A stretch of DNA of 64,000 nucleotides, from contig JAWDKM010000003.1 in the NCBI GenBank assembly GCA_032464575.1, positions 496,001 to 560,000 of the forward strand, given 5' to 3'. The notes beneath the pieces were generated by a model. That model ran no database searches and was not told the DNA's origin. It worked only from the letters and a program-made list of their open reading frames with translations. Positions 1 through 8,696 of this stretch are shown one piece after another. Source of the stretch: Pontivivens sp032464575 (GTDB lineage Bacteria; Pseudomonadota; Alphaproteobacteria; Rhodobacterales; Rhodobacteraceae). Each line of letters begins with the position of its first letter. The first letter of the stretch is position 1. Made by a program: the position numbers and the translations under genes.

Positions 1-2
1 CG

Positions 3-1034
3 AGCTGGGCGCTCCTGGCCCCGCCGGGCGGCGTTGGTCTCGGCTGGTTCGCCGGCTTCCTGCTGATGCTGACGGTGTCGTGGACCATGTACCTCACCCC
101 CTACTTCTCCTGGGGGGCGGAGCTTTCGGGCGATTATTCCGAACGTTCCCGCATCACGGTCTGGCGGGAGACGGTGGGCCTGTTCGGCACCGTCTGCGCC
201 ATGCTGCTCTACGGCACCGCGGATCCCGGTTCCGGCCTCGAACGGGTGGCGCTCCTCGTCGCCGCGGGCCTGCCGATCCTCACCCTGATCGCGATCTGGA
301 AGGCGCCCGAGCCGAAGGCGGGCCGCGGCACGCCCGCCGCGCGCACGCTCATGCGCGTCCTGCGGGAGGAGCCGATCTTCGCGCGTCTGATTATCGCCTA
401 CCTCATCAACGGCGCTGCGAACGGGCTGTCGGCGACGATGTTCCTCTTCTATGTCGAGTTCCGCCTCGGCGCGCCGGAGGCCGGGGGGCCGCTCCTCATC
501 CTCTATTTCGGAGCCGCCATGCTCGGCGCGCCGATCTGGATCTGGTCCGCGCGCCGCTTCGACAAGCATCGCGTCTGGTGCCTCGCCATGATCTATGCCG
601 CGACGGTGTTCACCTGGGCCTTCCTCCTGGGTGAGGGCGACGTGATGCTCTTCGCCGTCATCGCCGGGCTCTCTGGCTTGGCGCTGGGCGCCGATCTCGC
701 CCTGCCGCCTGCGATGCAGGCCGATGTGGTCGACCTCGACACGGCGCGCAGCGGAAAGGCGCGGACCGGTGCATTCTTCGCGCTCTGGTCGGTGGCGACG
801 AAGGCGGCGGTGGCGGTGTCCGGCGGTGTGGCGCTGCTGCTCCTCGACATGGTCGGCTTTTCGGGGCAGGGCGGCAACGACGAGACGGCGCTGATCTGGG
901 TCGCGGGCCTCTACGCCCTCGCCCCTGTCGCACTGAAGCTCACCGCCGTCGCGCTGATGTGGAACTTCCCGCTCGACCGTGGGCGCGTCGCCGACGTCCG
1001 CGCGCGCATCGACGCTATGGCGCCGGCCGAGTGA
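3..1034 (+). CDS. MFS transporter, sugar/cation symporter type (5' end cut off)
   Basis: The reading frame is open to the left edge, so the N-terminal part of the protein lies outside the window; 343 residues remain. The visible part has about eight hydrophobic segments separated by short charged loops. A conserved-looking loop around the first visible Met (TMYLTPYFSWGAEL, then the basic stretch YSERSRITVWRE) resembles the PYxAxGAELS...ER.R motif of glycoside-pentoside-hexuronide:cation symporters (MFS_2). This suggests import of a sugar-like solute across the inner membrane; the substrate cannot be read from sequence. Its last 20 bases overlap the convergent lipoprotein gene. Confidence 0.75.
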   Translation, partial: SWALLAPPGGVGLGWFAGFLLMLTVSWTMYLTPYFSWGAELSGDYSERSRITVWRETVGLFGTVCAMLLYGTADPGSGLERVALLVAAGLPILTLIAIWKAPEPKAGRGTPAARTLMRVLREEPIFARLIIAYLINGAANGLSATMFLFYVEFRLGAPEAGGPLLILYFGAAMLGAPIWIWSARRFDKHRVWCLAMIYAATVFTWAFLLGEGDVMLFAVIAGLSGLALGADLALPPAMQADVVDLDTARSGKARTGAFFALWSVATKAAVAVSGGVALLLLDMVGFSGQGGNDETALIWVAGLYALAPVALKLTAVALMWNFPLDRGRVADVRARIDAMAPAE

Positions 1035-1497
1035 CCAGCGGTCCCAATGTCTCGATCACCGAGCGCGCGTCGTAGGCCATGACGTCCTCCGCCGGTTTCT
1101 CCCCGTCGAAGACCACGATGTCGGCGAAGGCCTCGTACTGCGTGATGGGCCGCGTATTCACCGTGTCGAGCCCGGCGAGCCCCGGGCGGTGGAACGGATA
1201 GCCGAAGCGGTCGAACCCGGTGCTCGTGCTGCGGAACGAGGTCTCCGTTTCCGTATCGCGATCGGCTATGCGGAACCAGTCGTGCCCCGAGGCCAGCGTC
1301 ACCTCCGCCGCACGGTAGAGCATGTAGGCTTCCACCGTGGAGCGCTGCGTCAGCGAGTTGCCCGCAAAGCTGATCCGGTACCGGCCCTCCTCCAGCGCGA
1401 CGTCGCTGTAGCCGGTGCCGCCGCTCGCAGGCGCATAGGCCGTCGGACCGCCACAGGCGGCCAGCAGCAGGCTCAGGCCAAGGATCGTGCTACGCAT
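1015..1497 (-). CDS. Small outer-membrane-type lipoprotein (CC0125/CC1285-like)
   Basis: This 160-aa protein starts with a short type II signal peptide (MRSTILGLSLLLAACGG) with the lipobox LAAC, so it should be lipidated at Cys15 and held in the envelope. The segment GGTGYSDVALEEGRYRISFAGN matches the conserved opening of the CC0125/CC1285 lipoprotein family, whose function is unknown. The start is supported by GGGAGGG six bases upstream. It is convergent with the MFS gene and overlaps its end by 20 bp. Confidence 0.7.
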   Translation of the reverse strand: MRSTILGLSLLLAACGGPTAYAPASGGTGYSDVALEEGRYRISFAGNSLTQRSTVEAYMLYRAAEVTLASGHDWFRIADRDTETETSFRSTSTGFDRFGYPFHRPGLAGLDTVNTRPITQYEAFADIVVFDGEKPAEDVMAYDARSVIETLGPLVTRPAP

Positions 1498-1546
1498 CGA
1501 ACGCCCTCCCGCCCCATAAGATAGAGGCAGCCGGCCGGTCAGCCAG

Positions 1547-2473
1547 TCAGGACGCGCGGCGCCGCCGCCGCCCCTCGCGCGCGCCGCGAGCGCCCGCAGG
1601 CCCCTCGCCCGGCGCCTTGTTGGTGCGGATCCACTCCGACCCGTGCGGGTCGTTGTTCATCAGGAAGTTGGCGGCGCGCACCGCCTCCATCTCCTGCGGA
1701 CGGATCGGGTTCATGATCGCCGACGTCATCCCCGCCTGGATCGCCATCGGCAGGAAGGCGGCGCCCAGCCCGTGCCGGTTCGGCAGCCCGAAGGAGATGT
1801 TGGAGGCGCCGCAGGTCGTGTTCACCTTCAGCTCCTCGCGTAGCCGTTTGACGAGCGCGAAGACCTGGAGCCCGGCGGTGCCCATCGCGCCCACCGGCAT
1901 GACCAGCGGATCGACGACGATGTCATGGGCGGGGATGCCGAAATCGGCCGCGCGCTCCACGATCTTCTTCGCCACGGCGAAGCGGACCTCGGGATCCTCG
2001 GAAATCCCCGTATCGTCGTTCGAGATCGCGACGACGGGAACGTTGTATTTCTTGACCAGCGGCAGGATCGCCTCCAGCCGCTCCTCCTCACCCGTCACGG
2101 AGTTCAGCAAGGGGCGGCCCTCGGCCACCTCAAGCCCCGCCTCCAGCGCGCCGGGCACGGACGAGTCGATGCACAGCGGCACATCCACCAGCCCCTGCAC
2201 CAGCTCGATGACCTGCCGCATCAGCGGCGGTTCGGTCTCGTTGGGGTTGGGGTTGGAGTTGTAGACGACGCCCGCGTTGACATCGAGCATCGTCGCGCCC
2301 GCCGCCACCTGCTCCAGCGCGTCCTTCTCGACGGTCGAGAAGTCGCCGGCCTCCAGCTCGGCCGCCAGCTTCTTGCGGCCCGTGGGATTGATCCGCTCTC
2401 CGATGACGCAGAAGGGCTGGTCGAAGCCGATAACGGCGGTTTTCGACTTCGACTCGACGACGGTCTGCGTCAT
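1547..2473 (-). CDS. Methyltetrahydrofolate:cobalamin methyltransferase (pterin-binding part of a split methionine synthase)
   Basis: The 308-aa protein is a single TIM-barrel pterin-binding domain of the MetH/AcsE type. It opens with FCVIGERINPTGRKKLA and contains LDVNAGV, PLCIDSS and NSVTGEEERL, all typical of the methyl-THF-binding domain of cobalamin-dependent methionine synthase. There is no homocysteine, cobalamin or reactivation domain, so it must work with separate proteins encoded elsewhere, as known for the split methionine synthase of Phaeobacter-type bacteria. It moves the methyl group of 5-methyl-THF to a corrinoid protein in the cytoplasm. The C-terminus is an odd Arg-rich tail. 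It is the last gene of a three-gene operon with a MetF-like protein and a PF13769 protein. Confidence 0.85.
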   Translation of the reverse strand: MTQTVVESKSKTAVIGFDQPFCVIGERINPTGRKKLAAELEAGDFSTVEKDALEQVAAGATMLDVNAGVVYNSNPNPNETEPPLMRQVIELVQGLVDVPLCIDSSVPGALEAGLEVAEGRPLLNSVTGEEERLEAILPLVKKYNVPVVAISNDDTGISEDPEVRFAVAKKIVERAADFGIPAHDIVVDPLVMPVGAMGTAGLQVFALVKRLREELKVNTTCGASNISFGLPNRHGLGAAFLPMAIQAGMTSAIMNPIRPQEMEAVRAANFLMNNDPHGSEWIRTNKAPGEGPAGARGAREGRRRRRAS

Positions 2474-2486
2474 GGGCTGTCTGTCC

Positions 2487-3398
2487 TCAGGCTTGAGCCG
2501 CGCGGGCCGGGGCGGCCCCGTGCGCGGACGTGAACTCGGCGGTCTTGGTGATACCGCCCAGCGGGAAGAAGTGCACCGCTTCGATGGGGAAGGCCGGATT
2601 GGCGGTCTTGTGCGCGGCGAGCTCGCGCAGGAAGTCCTCCGGCGTGAAGGGCAGCACCAGCTTGGTGAGGTCCGCCGCGCGGCGCTGGAGCACGCGCAGG
2701 GACGGGCCGACGCCGCACATCATGGCGAACTTGATGAGGGTCTGCAGCTTGGCAGGCCCCGCCACACCGATATGGATCGGCAGGTCGATCCCCTCGGCCG
2801 CGAGCCGCTCGGCCCAGGCGATGACGGGCTTGGCCTCGAAGCAAAACTGCGTCGCGATCGCCATGCGCGCATCCGTCCGCTCCGAAAACGCCTGCTTCCA
2901 GCGCAGCGCGGCGCTGACATTCGCGTCGGAGCCGTCGGGATCGATGTCTTTGTTGCCCTCCGGATGCCCCGCGACATGCAGCCGGGTAAAGCCGTGCGCG
3001 TCGAACAGCCCGGTCTCCAAGAGCTGCATCGAGGTCTCGAAGTCGCCCTTCGCCTCCGCCACGCCGCCGGCGAGCACCAGCGCCTGCCGGATGCCGAGAT
3101 CGGCGTAGGCCGCGAGCCAGTCGTTCAGCTCCGCCTTGTCCGCCACGATCCGCGCGGGCACATGCGGCATGACCTCGAAGCCTTCGTTCACCAGCCGGGC
3201 GGCGGTCGCGCGCATCTCTTCGATCGGCGTGCCGTCGATATGGGCGATGTAGACGCGGGTGCCCGCGGGCAGGAGCGCGCGGAAATCCGCGATCTTCTCC
3301 GCCGTGCGCGGCATCACCTCGATGGAGAACCCGTCGAGAAAGCCCGCAAGCCCGGTCGGGGCAGGGGCCCTCCGCCGAAAGCTCAGAATGTTGCTCAT
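2487..3398 (-). CDS. Methylenetetrahydrofolate reductase-like protein (divergent MetF paralog)
   Basis: This 303-aa protein keeps the MetF TIM-barrel signature ATQFCFEAKPVIAWAERL followed by IHIGVAGPAKLQTL, but is otherwise well diverged from the canonical MetF encoded divergently at 3907. The start MSNILSFRR is chosen because the frame further upstream overlaps the neighbouring gene, and the ATG forms an ATGA overlap with its stop. The gene lies 13 bp ahead of the methyl-THF:cobalamin methyltransferase gene, so it probably interconverts methylene- and methyl-THF for that route. The direction in the cell (making methyl-THF, or oxidising it during methyl-group catabolism) is an open inference. 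Confidence 0.75.
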   Translation of the reverse strand: MSNILSFRRRAPAPTGLAGFLDGFSIEVMPRTAEKIADFRALLPAGTRVYIAHIDGTPIEEMRATAARLVNEGFEVMPHVPARIVADKAELNDWLAAYADLGIRQALVLAGGVAEAKGDFETSMQLLETGLFDAHGFTRLHVAGHPEGNKDIDPDGSDANVSAALRWKQAFSERTDARMAIATQFCFEAKPVIAWAERLAAEGIDLPIHIGVAGPAKLQTLIKFAMMCGVGPSLRVLQRRAADLTKLVLPFTPEDFLRELAAHKTANPAFPIEAVHFFPLGGITKTAEFTSAHGAAPARAAQA

Positions 3399-3703
3399 GA
3401 CCGCGCCTCCGCCCATCCTTCGTTGGCGATCAGGGTGCGGAGCCGGTCCGCGTCGTATTCCGCGTCGAGCCGGGCGGCCTCGGCCGCGGCAACGTCCGAC
3501 TGTTCGCCCTCGACGGCATAGGGCTCGGCCCGCCGCCATTCGGCCAGATAGTCGTCGGTCCCCGCCGCGCCACCCTTCATGGCGGCCCGGTCGATGGCCT
3601 GCTCGAAGCGCTCGGGCAACTGCACCTTCGCGCCGCGACGCCCCTTGCCCACGATCACCTGCGCTGGAATGTCGCGCCAGAAGACCACGGTCACGTCGGG
3701 CAT
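3395..3703 (-). CDS. PF13769 'virulence factor' family protein
   Basis: A 102-aa soluble protein beginning MPDVTVVFWRDIPAQVIVGKG, the hallmark opening of the family named 'virulence factor' (PF13769). The name is historical; the family is linked to one-carbon and corrinoid methyl-transfer genes in Rhodobacterales. The start at 3703 is preferred over an upstream ATG at 3730 because AAGGAG lies nine bases before it. Its stop overlaps the start of the MetF-like gene by 4 bp, so the two are translationally coupled. The biochemical role is unknown; a helper in methyl-THF metabolism is a context-based guess. Confidence 0.75.
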   Translation of the reverse strand: MPDVTVVFWRDIPAQVIVGKGRRGAKVQLPERFEQAIDRAAMKGGAAGTDDYLAEWRRAEPYAVEGEQSDVAAAEAARLDAEYDADRLRTLIANEGWAEARS

Positions 3704-3906
3704 CGTCGGAGGCTCCTTCACTCTGATCATTCCGGCCTTGTCGCAGCCGGGGAGGCGATTCTTATGCCGCGCCGCGACGCGCGATGGCGTTTTCCCGACA
3801 TCCCGCGCGGCCTTGCATACGATTGCGTCGTTTTCTGTCCTTGTTATGTCGGATATAGTGGTCTAGCTCCGTTCACAACCACCCTTCGTTAGATGGATTT
3901 TCCGTG

Positions 3907-4779
3907 ATGACGCGCCCGCAGCTTTCCTTCGAATTCTTCCCGCCGCACAGCCCGGCGGCTTCGATGCGGCTCTGGCGCTCGGTGGAGCGGCTCGCCCCCC
4001 TCGGCCCGAAGTTCGTGTCCGTGACCTATGGCGCGGGCGGCACGACGCGGGAGCGGACGCGCACGGCGATCGCGACGATCCGGGAGCGCGCGCGCCTCGA
4101 CGTGGCGGGCCACCTCACCTGCGTCGGTGCGAGCCGGGAGGAGACGCTGGACGTCGCCCGCGAGTTCGCGCGCCTCGGCGTGCGCCGCATCGTGGCCCTG
4201 CGCGGCGACCCGCCCAAGGGGGCGGAGAGGTTCGAACCCCATCCCGACGGCTTCGCCTCCGCAGCCGAACTGGTAGAGGGTCTGCGCAGCGTCGGCGACT
4301 TCCGGATCGCCGTCGCGGCCTATCCCGAAAAGCATCCGGAGGCCGCATCGCTTGCCACCGATATCGACGCGCTGAAGGCGAAGTTCGATGCGGGGGCCAC
4401 CTCCGCCATCACCCAGTTCTGCTTCGAGACCGAGACCTTCCTGCGCTTCCGCGACGCCGCGGCCGCCGCCGGTGTCCCCGGCCCGATCATCCCCGGCATC
4501 CTGCCGGTGGAGAACTTCACCAAGATGAAGGGTTTCGCCGCCCGATGTGCCGCGGGCGTGCCCGGCTGGATGGACACCGCCTTCGGCAATGCGCAGACGG
4601 AGGAGGAAGCGCATCTCCTCGCCGTCTCCATCGCCGCGGAGCAGGCGAGCGACCTGATGGACGAGGGCGTGGAGCACCTCCATTTCTACACGCTCAACAA
4701 TCCCGACCTGACCTACGACATCTGCCACGCGCTAGGGATCGAGGCGTCCGGCGTCGGTGCGGTGGCCGGCGGCGCCTGA
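3907..4779 (+). CDS. metF: Methylenetetrahydrofolate reductase
   Basis: This 290-aa flavoenzyme reduces 5,10-methylene-THF to 5-methyl-THF, the methyl donor for methionine synthesis. It shows the MetF order of motifs: LSFEFFPPHSP near the N-terminus, FVSVTYGAGGTTRERT, HLTCVGASREE, VALRGDPP, ITQFCFETE and the late FYTLNNP. Length matches bacterial MetF. The frame also has a GTG three bases earlier, but the ATG at 3907 is the simpler start. It is transcribed away from the three-gene methyl-transfer operon, so a shared 200-bp region should control both. A TATAGT hexamer at 3854-3859 is a possible -10 box. Confidence 0.93.
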   Translation: MTRPQLSFEFFPPHSPAASMRLWRSVERLAPLGPKFVSVTYGAGGTTRERTRTAIATIRERARLDVAGHLTCVGASREETLDVAREFARLGVRRIVALRGDPPKGAERFEPHPDGFASAAELVEGLRSVGDFRIAVAAYPEKHPEAASLATDIDALKAKFDAGATSAITQFCFETETFLRFRDAAAAAGVPGPIIPGILPVENFTKMKGFAARCAAGVPGWMDTAFGNAQTEEEAHLLAVSIAAEQASDLMDEGVEHLHFYTLNNPDLTYDICHALGIEASGVGAVAGGA

Positions 4780-4794
4780 CCGCCTCCGCATCTG

Positions 4795-4823
4795 TCTTCG
4801 CGAAATATCCCTGCCGCAGGCCG
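4795..4823 (-). repeat. Copy of the dispersed Rhodobacterales 3'-end element
   Basis: Read on the minus strand, GCCTGCGGCAGGGATATTTCG followed by CGAAG resembles the GCCTCCGGCGGG..TATTT..AAG element that recurs in this window. It sits between the convergent ends of metF and the MscS gene. Confidence 0.5.
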
Positions 4824-4828
4824 CGACG

Positions 4829-6502
4829 TCAGTCGAACGCCTGGCGGGGGGCGCTGCCGCCGTCATCGGCCTCCAGCACCCGCTCGCGCGGCCACCAGTC
4901 GGGGTGCTCGTCCCGCACGAAGGCAAGCATCGCCTCTTGCAGCCGCGCATGCATGTCCCAGGCCGCCGACGGGTCCGCGGCCTTTGCGTAGAACGTGACC
5001 TTCATTCCCGGCTCCGCATGGCCGAGCACCAGGACCTTCAACTCCTCGGGCTCGATCACGTGCTCGTCGGCCTCCGCGATCTTCCGGAACGTCTCGCGCA
5101 GCACGTCCACGTCGGCCATGTGGTCGAGCACCAGTGTGAAGGTCCGCACCATCGAGGCGTCCTGCATCGACCAGTTCTCGAACGGGTGCGAGACGAAGTA
5201 CTTCACCGGCACGATCAGCCGCCGCTCGTCCCAGGTGCGCAGCCGGATGAAGGTGTAGAAGATCGCCTCGACATAGGCCCAGTCCCCCTCGTACATCACG
5301 CTGTCGCCGATGCGCACGGGCTTGGCCAGCGCGATCTGGAGCGAGGCGAGGATGTTGCCCAGCACCGTCTGCCCCGCGATGCCGAGGATCACGGTCAGCA
5401 CGCCCGCCGATGCGAGCAGCGACAGCCCCAGCGTGGCGAAGAGGTTGAGCTGTGCGAGCACCAGACCGACGCCCACCGCCACCGTGATGAGCACAACCAG
5501 CCGCCGCACGGCGTAAATCGACGTGTAAAGATGCCGGTCGTCCCGGCTCTGCCCGTCGTCGATGTCGCCGACGTAGAGCCGGGTGATCCGGTCGAGCAGC
5601 GCGTCGATGACCCGCAGCACCGCCATGGCGACGCCGGTCACCATCACGACGATCAGGAGCGGCGACAGGACCGAACTGATGGGTCCGGAGAACGAGACGA
5701 ACCACCCCAGCAGGGCCTGCGCGCTGCCCGCGGCCGCGACCAGAGCCAGCGGCGTCGCGGCGCGCTGCGCCGTCGCCTTCACGAACGGCCGGTCGAAACG
5801 GTGCGCGACGCCCAGCAGCAGCCGCCGCACGGCCAGACCGATCAGGAAGCAGACCAGCCCCACCAGCGGCAACCCCAGCCATTCCCAGAGTCGCAGGCCC
5901 CAGAACCGCTCCTGGAAGGCCACCGGGATGTACTGCTCGAACCGGCGCGGCCCGTAGGTGGCGTAGAGCAGGTCGATATTGTCGACCGATTGCGGGGTGA
6001 AGAGCCAGACCGGGTCCGCGTCGCCCGCCTTTACGCGGTGCAGGCGCAGCGCATAGGCGCGCCCGTTCGCATCCAGCGTGTCGAGCTCGATATTGCGGCG
6101 CGGCTGCCCGGCCTGCGGATGGTTGCCGGCGGCGTTCTCCATCAGCGCATCGGGCCGCGCGGACAGCCCCGCCCAGCCGATCCAGAGCTTGCGCTCGACC
6201 ACGGCGCCGAGCTTGCGGGCCAGCTCCGGCCCGCGCTCCGCCTGCTCCCCGATAGCGATGCGCGACAGGTCGAGGATGTGCGCCGCGGCGGCATTGTCGT
6301 CCCGCGCGATCGCGTCCACGAAGCTTTCCATGGTGTCGCGCGGCGTCGAGCGGTCGATGCCGCCGGGCACCGGCCGGGCCAGCCCCTCGTTCACGGCCTC
6401 GACCTCGTACCAGCGGGTCGCGTCCTGGGCGATCGCGGGCAACGCCAGCAGACAGGGCAACAGCAGGCAGATGCTGCGGATCAGCACGGTGACGGCCGAC
6501 AT
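4829..6502 (-). CDS. Mechanosensitive ion channel, MscS family, with large periplasmic N-domain
   Basis: The 557-aa product has a signal peptide (about residues 1-25, ending ALPAIAQ), a periplasmic region of roughly 170 residues, several transmembrane helices, and a C-terminal MscS domain. The pore-helix/beta-domain stretch ASAGVLTVILGIAGQTVLGNILASLQIALAKPVRIGD is clear. It should open on membrane tension and release solutes in hypo-osmotic shock. The start at 6502 is chosen because GAAGGA lies eight bases upstream; an ATG two codons earlier is too close to it. The gene stands alone between metF and ppx. Confidence 0.88.
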   Translation of the reverse strand: MSAVTVLIRSICLLLPCLLALPAIAQDATRWYEVEAVNEGLARPVPGGIDRSTPRDTMESFVDAIARDDNAAAAHILDLSRIAIGEQAERGPELARKLGAVVERKLWIGWAGLSARPDALMENAAGNHPQAGQPRRNIELDTLDANGRAYALRLHRVKAGDADPVWLFTPQSVDNIDLLYATYGPRRFEQYIPVAFQERFWGLRLWEWLGLPLVGLVCFLIGLAVRRLLLGVAHRFDRPFVKATAQRAATPLALVAAAGSAQALLGWFVSFSGPISSVLSPLLIVVMVTGVAMAVLRVIDALLDRITRLYVGDIDDGQSRDDRHLYTSIYAVRRLVVLITVAVGVGLVLAQLNLFATLGLSLLASAGVLTVILGIAGQTVLGNILASLQIALAKPVRIGDSVMYEGDWAYVEAIFYTFIRLRTWDERRLIVPVKYFVSHPFENWSMQDASMVRTFTLVLDHMADVDVLRETFRKIAEADEHVIEPEELKVLVLGHAEPGMKVTFYAKAADPSAAWDMHARLQEAMLAFVRDEHPDWWPRERVLEADDGGSAPRQAFD

Positions 6503-6739
6503 CTCCATCTTCCTTCGGTCCGGGTGCAGTTCGGCGCATGGATCGCCCCGGTTCAAGACAGGCACCTGTGGCGCGCACCGGAGAAATCAAACCGCCGCCC
6601 GCCGCGGCTGCGCACGCGGGAGACCCGCCCGGCGCGCCTGCCATCTTTTGGCCACGGTTGCACCTGACGCGACGTGCGGATACATCGGGGATAGGTCGTC
6701 TCCGGCACGAGGCCGGGACTGATAGGAGTATCCCCGCAG

Positions 6740-7870
6740 ATGCGCGCGCAGCGGCACAACCAGAATCGGAAAGGGCAGCGCAGCGCACAGGCTCGCCCCT
6801 CCGGTTCAAGGAAGGGCCGCCCGCTCTACGCGGCGCTAGATCTCGGCACCAACTCCTGCCGGATGCTGATCGCCGCCCCCGATGCGGACAGCTTCCAGAT
6901 CGTCGACGCCTTCTCCAAGTCCGTGAAGCTCGGCAAGGAGCTGGAGCGCACCGGCGCTCTGTCCGATGCCGCCATCGGGCGGACGCTGTCGGCCCTTCAG
7001 GTCTGCGCCTCCAAGATCCGCCGCCACGGCGTGCGCCGCACGCGCCTCGTCGCGACCGAGGCGTGCCGGCGTGCCTCCAACGGCGAGTTCTTCCTGCGCC
7101 AGGTCCAGCGGCAGACGGGGCTCAAGCTCGAACTGATCGACCCGGCGGAGGAGGCGCGCCTCGCCGTCGTTTCCTGCGCGCCGCTGGTCGATCCGAACGC
7201 GAGCCAGGTCCTCGTCATCGACATCGGCGGCGGCTCGACCGAGCTCGTCTGGCTCGATGTCGGCGAGGTCGACCCGCTGGAGCGGCGGCGCGCGATCATG
7301 AAGCTCAAGCTCGCCCGCTCCCGCGGGACGGACGCCCGCACCGGCAACGGCCTGCGCGTGGTCGACTGGATCAGCGTGCCGCTAGGCGTCGCGACCCTGC
7401 ACGAACGCTTTTCGGACGTGGAGGACAACCGCTCCCGCTTCGCGCTGATGAGCTGGTATTTCGAGGAGCAGATGGCGGAGTTCACGCCCTATATCGACGC
7501 GGAACTCCCTGATTACCTGTCCAATTTCCAGATGATCGGGACCTCCGGCACGGTGACGACGGTGGGCGCCGCGCATCTGGGCCTCACGCGCTACGACCGG
7601 AACGCGGTGGACGGGATGCGCCTGACGGGTGGCGAGATCAACGCGGTCATCGACAGCTTCCTGGGCGAGGAGTTCAAGGGACGGATCGGCCAGCTCGGCA
7701 TCGGCCTCGACCGTGCGGACCTCGTGATTTCGGGCGCTGCGATCCTCCAGACCCTGCTGCGCATCTGGCCGACCGACCAGCTCCGCGTCGCCGACCGCGG
7801 CCTGCGCGAGGGGATGCTCTACGCCATGATGGGTGCGGACGGCGTGCTGAAGCGGGAGGGCGCGGCATGA
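6740..7870 (+). CDS. Ppx/GppA family phosphatase (exopolyphosphatase / pppGpp phosphohydrolase)
   Basis: A 376-aa ASKHA-fold phosphatase. The phosphate-binding motifs are YAALDLGTNSCRMLI near residue 30 and VIDIGGGSTELVWLD in the middle, with GTSGTVTTVGAAHLGL further on. It removes phosphates from polyphosphate and/or pppGpp, linking phosphate storage to the stringent response. A basic stretch of about 25 residues precedes the catalytic domain. It overlaps rlmE by 4 bp (ATGA), a pairing common in alphaproteobacteria, so both are made from one transcript. Confidence 0.88.
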   Translation: MRAQRHNQNRKGQRSAQARPSGSRKGRPLYAALDLGTNSCRMLIAAPDADSFQIVDAFSKSVKLGKELERTGALSDAAIGRTLSALQVCASKIRRHGVRRTRLVATEACRRASNGEFFLRQVQRQTGLKLELIDPAEEARLAVVSCAPLVDPNASQVLVIDIGGGSTELVWLDVGEVDPLERRRAIMKLKLARSRGTDARTGNGLRVVDWISVPLGVATLHERFSDVEDNRSRFALMSWYFEEQMAEFTPYIDAELPDYLSNFQMIGTSGTVTTVGAAHLGLTRYDRNAVDGMRLTGGEINAVIDSFLGEEFKGRIGQLGIGLDRADLVISGAAILQTLLRIWPTDQLRVADRGLREGMLYAMMGADGVLKREGAA

Positions 7871-8580
7871 AGGCCAAGAACACATCCGGCCGCGGACAGC
7901 GCGATCTGCACGTCAAGGTGAAGACGGCGAAGGGGCGCAAGCTCTCGTCCAAGCGCTGGCTCGAACGCCAGCTCAACGATCCTTACGTGCAGGCGGCCAA
8001 GCGCGACGGCTATCGTGGCCGCGCCGCCTACAAGATCCTGGAGCTCGACGACAAGTACCGCTTCCTCGTGCCCGGCGCGCGGGTTGTGGATCTCGGCTGT
8101 GCGCCCGGCGGCTGGTGCCAGGTCGCGGTGCGCCGCGTCAACGCCCTTGCCGACCGGCCGTCGAAGAAGCAGGGCACCGTGCTCGGCATCGATTTGCAGG
8201 AGGTCGGCCCGATCCCCGGCGCAGAGATCCACGTGCTCGACTTCCTGGAGGAGGGCGCCGACGACAAGGTGAAGGAGTGGCTCGGCGGCGCGGCGGACGT
8301 GGTGATGTCAGACATGGCCGCCAGCGCCTCGGGCCACAAGCAGACCGACCACCTGCGCATCATCGCGCTCTGCGAGGCGGCGGCCTATCTCGCCTTCGAC
8401 GTGCTGGAGGAGGGCGGCACCTTCATTGCCAAGGTCCTCGCCGGCGGGGCGGAGGGGGAGCTGCTGACGCTCCTGAAGAAGCGGTTCAACAGGGTCGTGC
8501 ACGTGAAGCCGCCGAGCTCCCGCGCCGACAGCTCCGAGAAGTTCGTGGTCGCCACCGGGTTCCGCGGCGCGTCCGACTGA
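7867..8580 (+). CDS. rlmE: 23S rRNA (uridine-2552-2'-O)-methyltransferase
   Basis: A 237-aa FtsJ/RrmJ-type SAM methyltransferase that methylates U2552 of 23S rRNA late in 50S assembly. SAM-binding motif I is VVDLGCAPGGWCQVAV; the K-D-K-E tetrad can be placed at YKILELDD (Lys), VVMSDMAA (Asp), FIAKVL (Lys) and SEKFVVATGF (Glu). It has a basic N-terminal extension rich in Lys/Arg. Translation is coupled to the upstream Ppx/GppA gene. Confidence 0.93.
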   Translation: MKAKNTSGRGQRDLHVKVKTAKGRKLSSKRWLERQLNDPYVQAAKRDGYRGRAAYKILELDDKYRFLVPGARVVDLGCAPGGWCQVAVRRVNALADRPSKKQGTVLGIDLQEVGPIPGAEIHVLDFLEEGADDKVKEWLGGAADVVMSDMAASASGHKQTDHLRIIALCEAAAYLAFDVLEEGGTFIAKVLAGGAEGELLTLLKKRFNRVVHVKPPSSRADSSEKFVVATGFRGASD

Positions 8581-8601
8581 ACCGGGCCGCTCCCGCCCCC
8601 T

Positions 8602-8631
8602 CCCGACGCTGCCGCGCCGCTCGGCGTCGGG
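8602..8631. terminator. Possible bidirectional terminator hairpin
   Basis: CCCGACGC and GCGTCGGG form a perfect 8-bp stem with a 14-nt loop between the convergent ends of rlmE and the PstB-like gene. There is no U tract. Confidence 0.4.
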
Positions 8632-8696
8632 CAGGGCGAGCCCGCGGCGCGCAGCCCCCTGAAATCGACGCGCGCCTGCGGCGCGATCCCTGCAAA

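Noticed and set aside
3704..3906. SAM riboswitch upstream of metF
   Set aside because: No SAM-II or SAM/SAH-type conserved loops or pseudoknot arms could be found in this short region.
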